NCBI RefSeq assembly: GCF_025398255.1
Contig: NZ_JAODNW010000010.1
Coordinates: 1 to 64,000, forward strand
DNA from: Chelativorans intermedius
GTDB lineage: Bacteria; Pseudomonadota; Alphaproteobacteria; Rhizobiales; Rhizobiaceae
Length of the DNA: 64,000 bases
Reading direction: 5' to 3'
Below are positions 51,714 through 59,150 of the stretch, piece by piece (positions within the stretch are counted from its first letter, which is position 1; each line of letters starts with the position of its first letter). The position numbers and the translations under genes were made by a program. The notes under the pieces were generated by a model, which did no database searches, was not told where the DNA came from, and worked only from the letters and a program-made list of their open reading frames with translations.

Positions 51714-53768
51714 TCAGCGCAGCGCTGCGGCGATGTTGCCGCCATCCACCGTGGTCACGCTGGCCGTGGTGCGCTCGGCCAGCGCCAGATGCAGGAAGGC
51801 CTGGGCCACGTCCTCGGCGCGCACCTCCAGCCCCAGAAGATTGCCGCCCATATAGTCCTTCTCTGAGACGCCGCGCGCCCGCGCGCGGCTGGCGATCATC
51901 TCGTCGGTGAGCAGGCCGGAGCGGATGCGGTCGGCATTCACCGCGTTGGAGCGGATGCCTTCGGCACCGTAGTCGAGCGCGTATTGCCGCGACAGGAACA
52001 GCGTGGCCGCCTTGGGCAGGCCATAGGCGCCGAAATTGGCGCCCGGATTGACCGCCTGCTTTGAGGTGTTGAAGAGCAGCACGCCGCCCGTCTTCTGCAT
52101 CTGGAAGATGCGCACCGCGTTCTTCGCCACGTTCTGGTGTGCGAAGAAGTTGAGCTCGAAGCTCTTGCGCAGCGTGGCATCGTCGAGTTCGCCGATCCTT
52201 CCCTGCCAGGCCGCACCGGCGTTTGAGACCACGATGTCGACGCCGCCATAGACCTCCACCGCGTGGTCGAAGGCGGCGCGCACGGCCGCCGGATCGGTGA
52301 CGTCCGCGCCCACCCCTACCGAGGCGTTGCCCGCCGCCTGCGCCGTGGCGCGTGCCTTCTCGGCATCGAGATCGACAACCACCACATGCGCGCCCTCGGC
52401 GGCAAACGCCCTGGCCGTTGCCGCGCCGATGGCCCCGGCGCCGCCGGTGACGAGCATCACCTGACCGGACAGGGGCTTGGGCTTGTTGGCGGCGAGCTTG
52501 GCCTGCTCCAGAGACCAGTATTCGAGCTCGAAGAGATCGGACAGCGCAAGCGGATGGAAGGAGCCGATGGCCTCCGCCCCCGTAACGGCCTCCACCAGCA
52601 TCTCGCCCACATCGGCGGCGATCTTCGCCTCCTTCATGCTGCGGCCGTGGCCGAACAGGCCGAGGCCGCGCACCAGGGTAAGCCGCGGCATGGGATCGAG
52701 CATGGTGCGCGCCACGTCGTCGCGCGCATTGTTGGTCTCGAAATATTCGCGGTAGCGGTCGGCAAACTCGGCCACCTTCCGGCGGATGGTCTCGCCATAC
52801 TCGGCCAGCTTGCCGGCCTCCGGCGCGGGCAGGACCATGGGCCCGGTCTTGATGCGGATGGACAGGTCGGGCGTGGAGACGCCGCGCCTGGCAAGCTCCT
52901 CGGCGTTCTCGGCATTGACGTAGTCGAGGATCTTCGGGGAGGTGCGGAAGTCCGACACCATGCGGGCAAAGCTGCCCTCGCCCTGGGGAACGGCAATGGC
53001 GCCGCGCAGATAGGGGGCGATGTCGGCGGGCGTGGCAAGGGCCGCTGGCAGGCTGACGGGCGTGAAGGGCCGTCTGCCGTGCTGCGCCACGTGCTCCTCG
53101 GCCATGGTGACGAACTCGATCATCAGATCATACGCTTCCTTCGCCGTCTCGGCGAAGGTGAAGATGCCGTGCTTGTCGAGGATGAGGCCCTGAACGGAGG
53201 GGTCTGCGTCGTAGATGTCGGCGGCCGCCTTGGCAAGGTCGAAGCCCGGCTTGATGTAGGGCACGAAGCCCAGCCGCCCGCCGAAAACCTCCCGGCACAG
53301 GGGTTCGCTGTCCTGCTGGTCGACCAGCGCGAGGATGGCCGTGGAATGGGTATGGTCGACGAATTTGTGCGGCAGGAAGGCGTGAAGCAGCGTCTCGATC
53401 GACGGGTTGGGCGCGGAGGGGTCGAGCAGATTGGCGCGCTGCATGGCCACCATGTCCTCGTCGGACAGCGCCTTCAGGCTGCGCGCCGCCAGCAGCGCGT
53501 CGAGCTTCACCGCCGGCAGGCCGGCAGGCTCGATCACGCCCATGTCCCAGCCGCTTCCCTTGACGCACAGGACCTCCCACTCGATGCCCAGAATGTCCTT
53601 CGCGCGGGTCTTCAACGAGGTGTTGCCGCCGCCGTGCAGCACCAGCCGCGGCTCGCCGCCCAGCAGACGGGTGGTGTAGACCCTGAGCGCGAGATCGCGG
53701 GAAACGCCCTTGGCGGCGTAGTCCCCCACCAGCTTTTCGGCCTGGCTGTCGTTCCAAAGGTTCTGCAT
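51714..53768 (-). CDS. Class II aldolase / short-chain dehydrogenase fusion
   Basis: A 684-residue bifunctional protein. Residues about 1-400 are a class II (zinc) sugar-phosphate aldolase domain with LHGGGNTSLKTRAKDILG, the histidine pair in KFVDHTHSTAILAL and LILDKHGIFTFAET. Residues about 435-684 are a short-chain dehydrogenase with VTGGAGAIGAATARAF, SNAGAAWQ, and the catalytic tyrosine/lysine in YGLPKAATLF. The architecture is that of the rhamnulose-1-phosphate aldolase/lactaldehyde dehydrogenase RhaEW, but no rhamnose isomerase or kinase is nearby. With MtnK and MtnA in the next operons, it may cleave a 5-substituted ribulose-1-phosphate to DHAP and an aldehyde, then oxidise the aldehyde. 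It is downstream of the SorC-type regulator gene. Confidence 0.87.
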   Translation of the reverse strand: MQNLWNDSQAEKLVGDYAAKGVSRDLALRVYTTRLLGGEPRLVLHGGGNTSLKTRAKDILGIEWEVLCVKGSGWDMGVIEPAGLPAVKLDALLAARSLKALSDEDMVAMQRANLLDPSAPNPSIETLLHAFLPHKFVDHTHSTAILALVDQQDSEPLCREVFGGRLGFVPYIKPGFDLAKAAADIYDADPSVQGLILDKHGIFTFAETAKEAYDLMIEFVTMAEEHVAQHGRRPFTPVSLPAALATPADIAPYLRGAIAVPQGEGSFARMVSDFRTSPKILDYVNAENAEELARRGVSTPDLSIRIKTGPMVLPAPEAGKLAEYGETIRRKVAEFADRYREYFETNNARDDVARTMLDPMPRLTLVRGLGLFGHGRSMKEAKIAADVGEMLVEAVTGAEAIGSFHPLALSDLFELEYWSLEQAKLAANKPKPLSGQVMLVTGGAGAIGAATARAFAAEGAHVVVVDLDAEKARATAQAAGNASVGVGADVTDPAAVRAAFDHAVEVYGGVDIVVSNAGAAWQGRIGELDDATLRKSFELNFFAHQNVAKNAVRIFQMQKTGGVLLFNTSKQAVNPGANFGAYGLPKAATLFLSRQYALDYGAEGIRSNAVNADRIRSGLLTDEMIASRARARGVSEKDYMGGNLLGLEVRAEDVAQAFLHLALAERTTASVTTVDGGNIAAALR

Positions 53769-53812
53769 GGTCTCCCCGTATCGTTTGTCGGATTGCAGCG
53801 GACGGCGGACCG

Positions 53813-54793
53813 TCACGCGGTGGCCTTGGCGGTCGTCTTGGCGCCTTTCGCCTCGATGTGCTCGATGAGGCGCCGGGCCATGCGCGAGGTCAGCACCAGA
53901 TGCGTGAAGAAACGGCCGGCGATGGCAGCCAGAAGCGGCGCGAACTTCTCGTCCTCCTGCACCACCATCAGCCGGCGGGGGATGGCGCGGATGGAATCGA
54001 AATCGGCCGAGATGATGCGACGGTTGTAGTCGCAGTCGAGCAGCCGGCCGTTGGCGTCGATGATCTGCCCGGCAATCACGCCAGCCGCGCCCTGCTGCTT
54101 GAGCGCCTGCAGCTCCGCCAGGCCAAGCGCCCCGCACTTGATGACATGGCTGTCCTCGTCCAGCGTGCCCACGGTAAACAGCGCCAGGTCGCAGGCGCTG
54201 ATGCCGTCGAGCTGCTCGCGGATGACCGGCTCCTCGCGCAGGCGGTTTGCCAGATCCGGTGTGCTGAGCACCAGCGGCGCGTAGAAATTGAGGCCGCGGG
54301 CATTGAGCCGGCGGGCGATCTCCATCGTGCACTGGTCGGGACGGTAGGAATAGGGAGAGCCGAGATTGCCGCACAGCTCCACCACGGTCACGCCCTGCCG
54401 GTCGGCATAGGCCATGGCATCGGCAATGGCATAGACGGTGCGGCCCCAGGCGACGCCCACCCGGTCGCCATTCTTCACCATCTCGAGAAACACGCTGGCC
54501 GCCAGCGTCGGGATCTCGGCAGCAGGATCGTCGTTCAGCCCTTCGCCGCCGGCGATCCACACCGTTTCCAGACCCAGCGCATCCTCCAGAAGGCGCGCCA
54601 TCCTGTCTTCGCGGAAAAGCTGTGTGGAGGTGGAGATGTGGACGATGCCCGCCTCGCGCGCCCGGCGCAGGTAGAGCGCCACGGAAGCACGCGAGATGTT
54701 GAGGCGCTGCGCCACTTCGTCCTGGCGCAAGCCGTGGGTGTAGTAAAGCCATGCCGCCTTGTGGACGATCTGATCTGCCGGACGATAAGCCAT
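53813..54793 (-). CDS. SorC/DeoR-type sugar-binding transcriptional regulator
   Basis: A 326-residue regulator. The N-terminal helix-turn-helix is LRQDEVAQRLNISRASVALY, followed by LRRAREAGIVHI. The C-terminal sugar-phosphate-binding domain (about 65-310) has VGVAWGRTVYAIADAMAYAD and SPYSYRPDQCTMEIARRLNA, as in LsrR/SorC proteins. ATG 54793 was chosen because GGAGGCGCGCT stands before it; ATG 54814 lacks a ribosome site. It is the first gene of an operon with the aldolase fusion. The likely effector is a sugar phosphate made by MtnK/MtnA or consumed by the aldolase. Confidence 0.88.
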   Translation of the reverse strand: MAYRPADQIVHKAAWLYYTHGLRQDEVAQRLNISRASVALYLRRAREAGIVHISTSTQLFREDRMARLLEDALGLETVWIAGGEGLNDDPAAEIPTLAASVFLEMVKNGDRVGVAWGRTVYAIADAMAYADRQGVTVVELCGNLGSPYSYRPDQCTMEIARRLNARGLNFYAPLVLSTPDLANRLREEPVIREQLDGISACDLALFTVGTLDEDSHVIKCGALGLAELQALKQQGAAGVIAGQIIDANGRLLDCDYNRRIISADFDSIRAIPRRLMVVQEDEKFAPLLAAIAGRFFTHLVLTSRMARRLIEHIEAKGAKTTAKATA

Positions 54794-54827
54794 AGCGCGC
54801 CTCCGGTTAGACATTATTCACGGGCTC

Positions 54828-54839
54828 TGACAAAAGTCA
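54828..54839. promoter_or_regulatory. Operator-like palindrome upstream of the SorC-type regulator
   Basis: TGAC-AAAA-GTCA is a perfect palindrome 35 bases upstream of the chosen start codon. It shares the TGACAAA core with the larger palindrome at 47890, consistent with autoregulation by the SorC-family protein. Confidence 0.45.
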
Positions 54840-55268
54840 ATCAAGCCGGAAACCGCTGCCCGCGCGCCATCTTCGCCACGTCCGGCTTTGGCCTTCTGGC
54901 CTTTGGTGAGCAACGCGGGAAACGGGACGCGTTGATCGCGCCTCTCTGCTTGTCTGCGGCAGGTCCCGCCGCCCTCTTCGGTTTCTCCGCACCCGGCCTG
55001 CCGCGGGCCCACACATGCCTTCCAGAACCGACCGCGAAGAGGGTGGCTGCCGTCGCTCTTCCGAGCACCCGGTTTCCGCGAAAGCGATGGGGGGAGGAGA
55101 AGGGCGGCGGTGCGGATGGGGATGAATAAAGTGGCGGGAAGCGAATGGCGAACAGGGAATAGCGAGCAGAGGCAACGGGTAGCCGGGGGGGCTGGGGCGC
55201 TGATTTTATCCCCGCGCGGGGCGGCGGCGCGGATATGGAAGATTGGCCGTTCCGGCCCGGAAGGAAAC

Positions 55269-55295
55269 GGAGGCCGAAGTCAGGCTTCGGCCTCC
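55269..55295 (-). terminator. Hairpin downstream of the lipoprotein gene
   Basis: GGAGGCCGAAG and CTTCGGCCTCC are perfect eleven-base complements with a five-base loop, 33 bases past the lipoprotein stop on the minus strand. The minus-strand sequence after it is CGTTTCCTT, only weakly T-rich. Confidence 0.6.
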
Positions 55296-55327
55296 GCTCC
55301 TGTCCGTCTCGTCCCCCGAAGGCGGCA

Positions 55328-55594
55328 TCAGTAGCCGCGCGGGCAGGGGGCGGTATAGCGGCGACCGTACTCGTCTCGATAGATGCACTGGTTGCTGCCC
55401 TCGGCGGCACGCCCGATGAGCGCGCCGGCGACGGTGCCGACCGCACCACCGATGATGGCGCCTTCCACCTTGTTGCCCGAGGCAAGTGCACCGATGGCCG
55501 CGCCGCTCGCGCCGCCGATCGCCGCGCCCTGCTGGGTGGGCGTGCAGGCGGCAGCCGCAACCACGAACGGCAGCAAGAGAATGAGTTTCTTCAT
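55328..55594 (-). CDS. Glycine-zipper outer-membrane-type lipoprotein
   Basis: An 88-residue small lipoprotein. The signal peptide is MKKLILLLPFVVAAAAC with a lipobox-like VAAA-C, so cysteine 17 is lipidated. A glycine-zipper region follows (GGASGAAIGALASG and GAIIGGAVGTVAGALIGRAA, about residues 26-66), and the tail has two cysteines and a tyrosine-rich CIYRDEYGRRYTAPCPRGY segment. It is related to Rickettsia 17-kDa-antigen-type and YMGG-like glycine-zipper proteins of the envelope. ATG 55594 has GGAGGTCCC directly upstream; longer frames were rejected. Confidence 0.85.
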   Translation of the reverse strand: MKKLILLLPFVVAAAACTPTQQGAAIGGASGAAIGALASGNKVEGAIIGGAVGTVAGALIGRAAEGSNQCIYRDEYGRRYTAPCPRGY

Positions 55595-55937
55595 GGGACC
55601 TCCAAGCTGGCATTGGCCCGGGCAACCCGCGAAAGGCGGGCCTGCGCCGAAGGCCGGACACAGGCCGATGCTCCCCCGTCGCCGCGCCCGCGTCAAGGGT
55701 TGTGCGTTCAAGCGGCGAAAATCCTTTGGACTTTGGCTTGTTCTGCCTCAATTTTGCCGCCGGGGGGTTCATTTCCCGCCAGATTTGTTGAATTTTCGTC
55801 GTATTCGGCACACCGAGGTCGCAATGAGACCATTTTGAGCGCCTGTTTTCTTACAGGCTCCTTTCTGTGGGAGAAGCTCCGGCGCCGCGCCTCGGGTTCT
55901 CATCATTCCACGCGCCGGACAGAAAAGGAGTTGAAGT
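55595..55937. other. 343-base region between lipoprotein and BCCT genes
   Basis: The two genes diverge, so both promoters should lie here. The central part is A/T-richer than the surroundings (around TTGAATTTTCGTCG at 55789). A six-base-pair hairpin (GCCTGT with ACAGGC, 55841-55858) lies in the BCCT leader. No gene is visible. Confidence 0.5.
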
Positions 55938-57515
55938 ATGGCTGATACATCCGTGGAGGAACACGGCCTCGAACCAGGACAGGACAATGTCCGCATTCTC
56001 GGGCTCGATGTTCACAATCCCGTTTTCTTCGTTTCCGCCGTCCTCATCGTCGCATTCGTCATTCTGGCGCTGATCTTCCGCGAGACGGCCGGCAACATGC
56101 TCGGCGGGCTGCGCGTCTGGCTGACCTCGACCTTCGACTGGGTCTTCATGATCTCTGCCAATCTGTTCGTCGTTTTCTGCCTCGCCGTGGTCGTTTCGCC
56201 GCTCGGCAAGGTGCGCCTGGGCGGCAAGGACGCCGTGCCGGAATACTCCTATGCCGGCTGGTTCGCGATGCTGTTTGCCGCCGGCATGGGCATCGGGCTG
56301 ATGTTCTTCGGCGTTCTGGAGCCGATGTACCACTTCAACAATCCGCCGCTCGGCGTGGCCTCGCCGCTGGTCGACGGCGAGGTCGTGACCGAGGCCGTGC
56401 CGGCCGCGCGCGAGGTGGCCATGGCGGCCACCATCTTCCACTGGGGTCTGCATCCCTGGGCGATCTATGCCGTGCTTGCCCTGTCGCTGGCGCTGGCCGC
56501 CTACAACAAGGGCCTGCCGCTTTCCATCCGCTCCGCCTTCTATCCCATCTTCGGCGAGCGCGTGCGCGGCTGGATCGGCCATGTGATCGACACCATGGCC
56601 GTTTTCGCCACCCTGTTCGGCCTGGCCACTTCCCTGGGGCTCGGCGCCTCGCAGGCGATGGCCGGCCTGAACGAGCTGTACGGCATTCCCAACACCGAGA
56701 CCTCCACGGTGGTCCTCATCCTGATCATCACCGCGATGGCGCTGGCCTCGGTGGTGGCCGGGCTCGACGCGGGCGTGAAGCGGCTGTCGGAGATCAACAT
56801 GGTGCTGGCGCTGGCCCTGCTGCTCTTCATCATCATCTTCGGGCCGACGCTTGCCATCATCACTGGCTTCTTCGCCAACAGCTGGGCCTACGTGAAGGAG
56901 CTGCCGGCGCTTTCCAACTGGATCGGCCGCGAGGACACCGGCTTCATGCACGGTTGGACCACCTTCTACTGGGCGTGGTGGATCTCCTGGTCGCCCTTCG
57001 TCGGCATGTTCATCGCGCGCGTCTCCATGGGGCGCACGGTGCGCGAGTTCATCACCTGCGTGCTCATCATTCCGACGCTGGTCTCCATCCTGTGGATGAC
57101 CACCTTCGGCGGCACCGCGCTCGACCAGTTCCTCATCGAGGGCTACACGGGCGTGCAGGAGACGGTGGTCGACTATGTGCCGGAGCTTTCGCTGTTCGCC
57201 ATGCTGGCCGACCTGCCGCTGGCAAGCATCTCCTCGCTCATCGGCATCATCCTGGTGATCGTCTTCTTCGTCACCTCCTCCGATTCGGGCTCGCTGGTGA
57301 TCGACACGATCACCGCCGGCGGCAAGATCGACGCGCCGGTGGCCCAGCGTGTCTTCTGGGCCACCTTCGAGGGGCTGGTGGCCATCGTGCTGCTTCTGGG
57401 CGGTGGTCTGGCCGCTCTGCAGGCCGGCGCCATCGCCACGGGCTTCCCCTTCGCCATCCTGCTGGTGGTGATGCTCTACGCCACCTGGCGGGCGCTGGCC
57501 AACGAGGAACGCTGA
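55938..57515 (+). CDS. BCCT-family choline/betaine/carnitine transporter
   Basis: A 525-residue transporter with twelve predicted helices. Family signatures are GMGIGLMFFGVLEPMYHF (about 115-132) and the tryptophan-rich WTTFYWAWWISWSPFVGMFI (about 340-360), followed by ARVSMGRTVREFI. A glycine-rich stretch in the first signature resembles that of sodium-coupled carriers such as BetP. It probably takes up glycine betaine, choline or a related osmolyte. AAAAGGAG precedes the ATG. It is monocistronic, with a strong hairpin terminator after it. Confidence 0.92.
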   Translation: MADTSVEEHGLEPGQDNVRILGLDVHNPVFFVSAVLIVAFVILALIFRETAGNMLGGLRVWLTSTFDWVFMISANLFVVFCLAVVVSPLGKVRLGGKDAVPEYSYAGWFAMLFAAGMGIGLMFFGVLEPMYHFNNPPLGVASPLVDGEVVTEAVPAAREVAMAATIFHWGLHPWAIYAVLALSLALAAYNKGLPLSIRSAFYPIFGERVRGWIGHVIDTMAVFATLFGLATSLGLGASQAMAGLNELYGIPNTETSTVVLILIITAMALASVVAGLDAGVKRLSEINMVLALALLLFIIIFGPTLAIITGFFANSWAYVKELPALSNWIGREDTGFMHGWTTFYWAWWISWSPFVGMFIARVSMGRTVREFITCVLIIPTLVSILWMTTFGGTALDQFLIEGYTGVQETVVDYVPELSLFAMLADLPLASISSLIGIILVIVFFVTSSDSGSLVIDTITAGGKIDAPVAQRVFWATFEGLVAIVLLLGGGLAALQAGAIATGFPFAILLVVMLYATWRALANEER

Positions 57516-57548
57516 GAAAGGGCCGGCTGCATCGGCCGATCCGCAAGG

Positions 57549-57577
57549 GCCCGCCGGTCGCCGCCGGCGGGCTCTTT
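57549..57577 (+). terminator. Terminator after the BCCT gene
   Basis: GCCCGCCGG pairs with CCGGCGGGC (nine base pairs, six-base loop), followed by TCTTTG. It lies 34 bases after the stop codon of the BCCT gene, with a partial U-rich tail. Confidence 0.7.
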
Positions 57578-57720
57578 GTATTCGCGCCACTCTCCGGGAT
57601 GTTACGGATTGTTATGTTGCGATGCGGGGAGGGCGCCCGTAATGTGCCGCGCGCGCCGGTGCTGAAAAGCACGGCGCAACAGCCCACCCATGCCTGCGGA
57701 TTCACCTCCGGGATTGCACC

Positions 57721-59028
57721 ATGTTCATCTCATTCTTCCCCAGACCGCGCCTGTTCTTCGCAAGCTTCGTCCTATGGAGCCTCTTTTGCATCGCCTTCTG
57801 GTATGGGGTGGCGCGGGGCCTCGGCCCGAGCTTGAGCCTCGGCGGCCTCGTGGGCTTCGGCTATCCCGAAGCGCTGGGCCCGGAGGTGGAGGAGGCGGCG
57901 CGCGCCGCCCTCGCCGAGGCGCAGTCGCGGGCCGCCGGCTTCTGGTTCTATCAGTATTTCCTGTTCGTGATCGCCCTTTTCGTCGGCGGCTGGATGTGGC
58001 TGTCGCCGCATCCCTGGGCGCGCTGGTCGGTGGCGGGCTCGGCGCTGATCTTCTTTGTCAACTGGTTCCTGGTCCAGCTCGACGTGATGATCAACGAGTG
58101 GTTCGGCACCTTCTACGACATGATACAGACCGCGCTCGGCGCGCCGGACTCGGTGGAGGCGGGCGACTATTACTGGCAGATCGTCGCCTTCCTGCGCATT
58201 GCGCTCGTCTACGTGTTCTTCGGCACGCTGTTCCGCTTCTTCGTCAGCCACTTCATCTTCCGCTGGCGCACGGCGATGAACGCCTACTACATGGCGCAGT
58301 GGCAGAAGCTGCGCCATATCGAAGGCGCTGCCCAGCGCGTGCAGGAAGACACGATGCGCTTTGCCTCGATCACCGAAAGCCTGGGGATAAGCCTGCTCGA
58401 TTCGGTGATGACGCTGATTGCCTTCCTGCCGCTCCTGTGGGGGCTGTCGGCGCATGTGAAGGAGCTGCCGATCATCGGCGAGGTGAGCCAGGGGCTCGTC
58501 TTCGTGGCCATCCTGTGGTCGGTGCTGGGCACGGCTCTGGTGGCCGTCGCGGGCGTCCGGCTGCCGGGGCTCGAATTCCGCAACCAGCGCGTGGAGGCGG
58601 CCTACCGCAAGGAGCTGGTCTATGGCGAGGACTACGCCGACCGCGCCCAGCCGCCCACGGTGCGCGCCCTGTTCGACGATGTGCGCCGCAACTATTTCCG
58701 CCTCTACCTCAACTACATGTATTTCAATCTGGTGCGCATCTTCTATCTGCAGATCGGCAATCTGGTGCCCTATATCGCGCTGGGCCCGTCGGTGATCGGC
58801 GGCGCCATCACGCTCGGCGTGATGCAGCAGATCATCCGCGCCTTCACGCGCGTGGAAAACTCCTTCCAGTATCTGGTCAATTCCTGGACGACGATCGTCG
58901 AACTGATGTCGATCTACAAGCGCCTGAAGGCCTTCGAGGCGTCGATCAAGGGCGAGCCGTTGCCCGACATCGACCGCCACTATCTGGAGCGCCGGCAGGG
59001 CGACGTGGCGCCGGAGCCGGGTTCCTAG
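57721..59028 (+). CDS. sbmA: SbmA/BacA-family peptide transporter
   Basis: A 435-residue membrane protein of the SbmA/BacA family. It has an N-terminal helix MFISFFPRPRLFFASFVLWS, a periplasmic segment, several helices and the conserved cytoplasmic stretch LEFRNQRVEAAYRKELVYGE, then VENSFQYLVNSWTTIVELMS near the C-terminus. There is no ATPase domain, so it is the proton-driven SbmA/BacA type, not a BclA fusion. SbmA imports microcins and proline-rich peptides, and BacA protects rhizobia from plant nodule peptides. Gene length is slightly above E. coli SbmA (406 residues). The symbol bacA would be equally apt. Confidence 0.9.
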   Translation: MFISFFPRPRLFFASFVLWSLFCIAFWYGVARGLGPSLSLGGLVGFGYPEALGPEVEEAARAALAEAQSRAAGFWFYQYFLFVIALFVGGWMWLSPHPWARWSVAGSALIFFVNWFLVQLDVMINEWFGTFYDMIQTALGAPDSVEAGDYYWQIVAFLRIALVYVFFGTLFRFFVSHFIFRWRTAMNAYYMAQWQKLRHIEGAAQRVQEDTMRFASITESLGISLLDSVMTLIAFLPLLWGLSAHVKELPIIGEVSQGLVFVAILWSVLGTALVAVAGVRLPGLEFRNQRVEAAYRKELVYGEDYADRAQPPTVRALFDDVRRNYFRLYLNYMYFNLVRIFYLQIGNLVPYIALGPSVIGGAITLGVMQQIIRAFTRVENSFQYLVNSWTTIVELMSIYKRLKAFEASIKGEPLPDIDRHYLERRQGDVAPEPGS

Positions 59029-59037
59029 TGGTGCGAT

Positions 59038-59065
59038 CCCAACAGATGGTAACCCATCTGTTGGG
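59038..59065. repeat. Perfect palindrome joined to the dispersed repeat
   Basis: CCCAACAGATGG and CCATCTGTTGGG are exact twelve-base complements around a TAAC loop, ten bases after the sbmA stop. The arms share CAGATGG/CCATCTG with the dispersed repeat that begins 13 bases later, so this looks like a relative of the same element. It may also end sbmA transcripts, although no T-run follows. Confidence 0.75.
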
Positions 59066-59077
59066 AAAAATCGCCCG

Positions 59078-59144
59078 ACCAGATCAATAGCTTGTGGGCC
59101 GACTTGTCGAAACGGACGGGTACCATCTGTTTCGGTCAGACCAC
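59078..59144. repeat. Dispersed 67-base palindromic intergenic repeat, copy 2
   Basis: Matches the copy at 26001-26067 at 63 of 67 positions (four transitions). The internal palindrome GAAACGGACGG with CCATCTGTTTC is slightly more imperfect than in copy 1. It lies between sbmA and the deacetylase stop codon, with the twelve-base palindrome at 59038 immediately left. Confidence 0.85.
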
Positions 59145-59150
59145 TGGGCT

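Larger units (their letters stand above)
54794..55327. other. 534-base non-coding region
   Basis: No supported gene is seen; the open frames here are unlike any family and lack ribosome sites. It holds the operator-like TGAC-AAAA-GTCA site, a degenerate hexamer-like run (GCGAATGGCGAACAG, then GAATAGCGAGCAG, about 55139-55172) of a type common between rhizobial genes, and a hairpin at 55269-55295. Confidence 0.5.

Noticed and set aside
51714-53768. Reading the aldolase-SDH fusion as a rhamnose catabolism gene
   Set aside because: The architecture matches RhaEW, but rhamnose isomerase, kinase and mutarotase genes are absent and MtnK/MtnA are present, so a rhamnose label is not supported by context.
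54837-55175. Proline- and arginine-rich small minus-strand frame in the intergenic region
   Set aside because: No ribosome site, no family features and overlap with other equally poor frames; judged non-coding.
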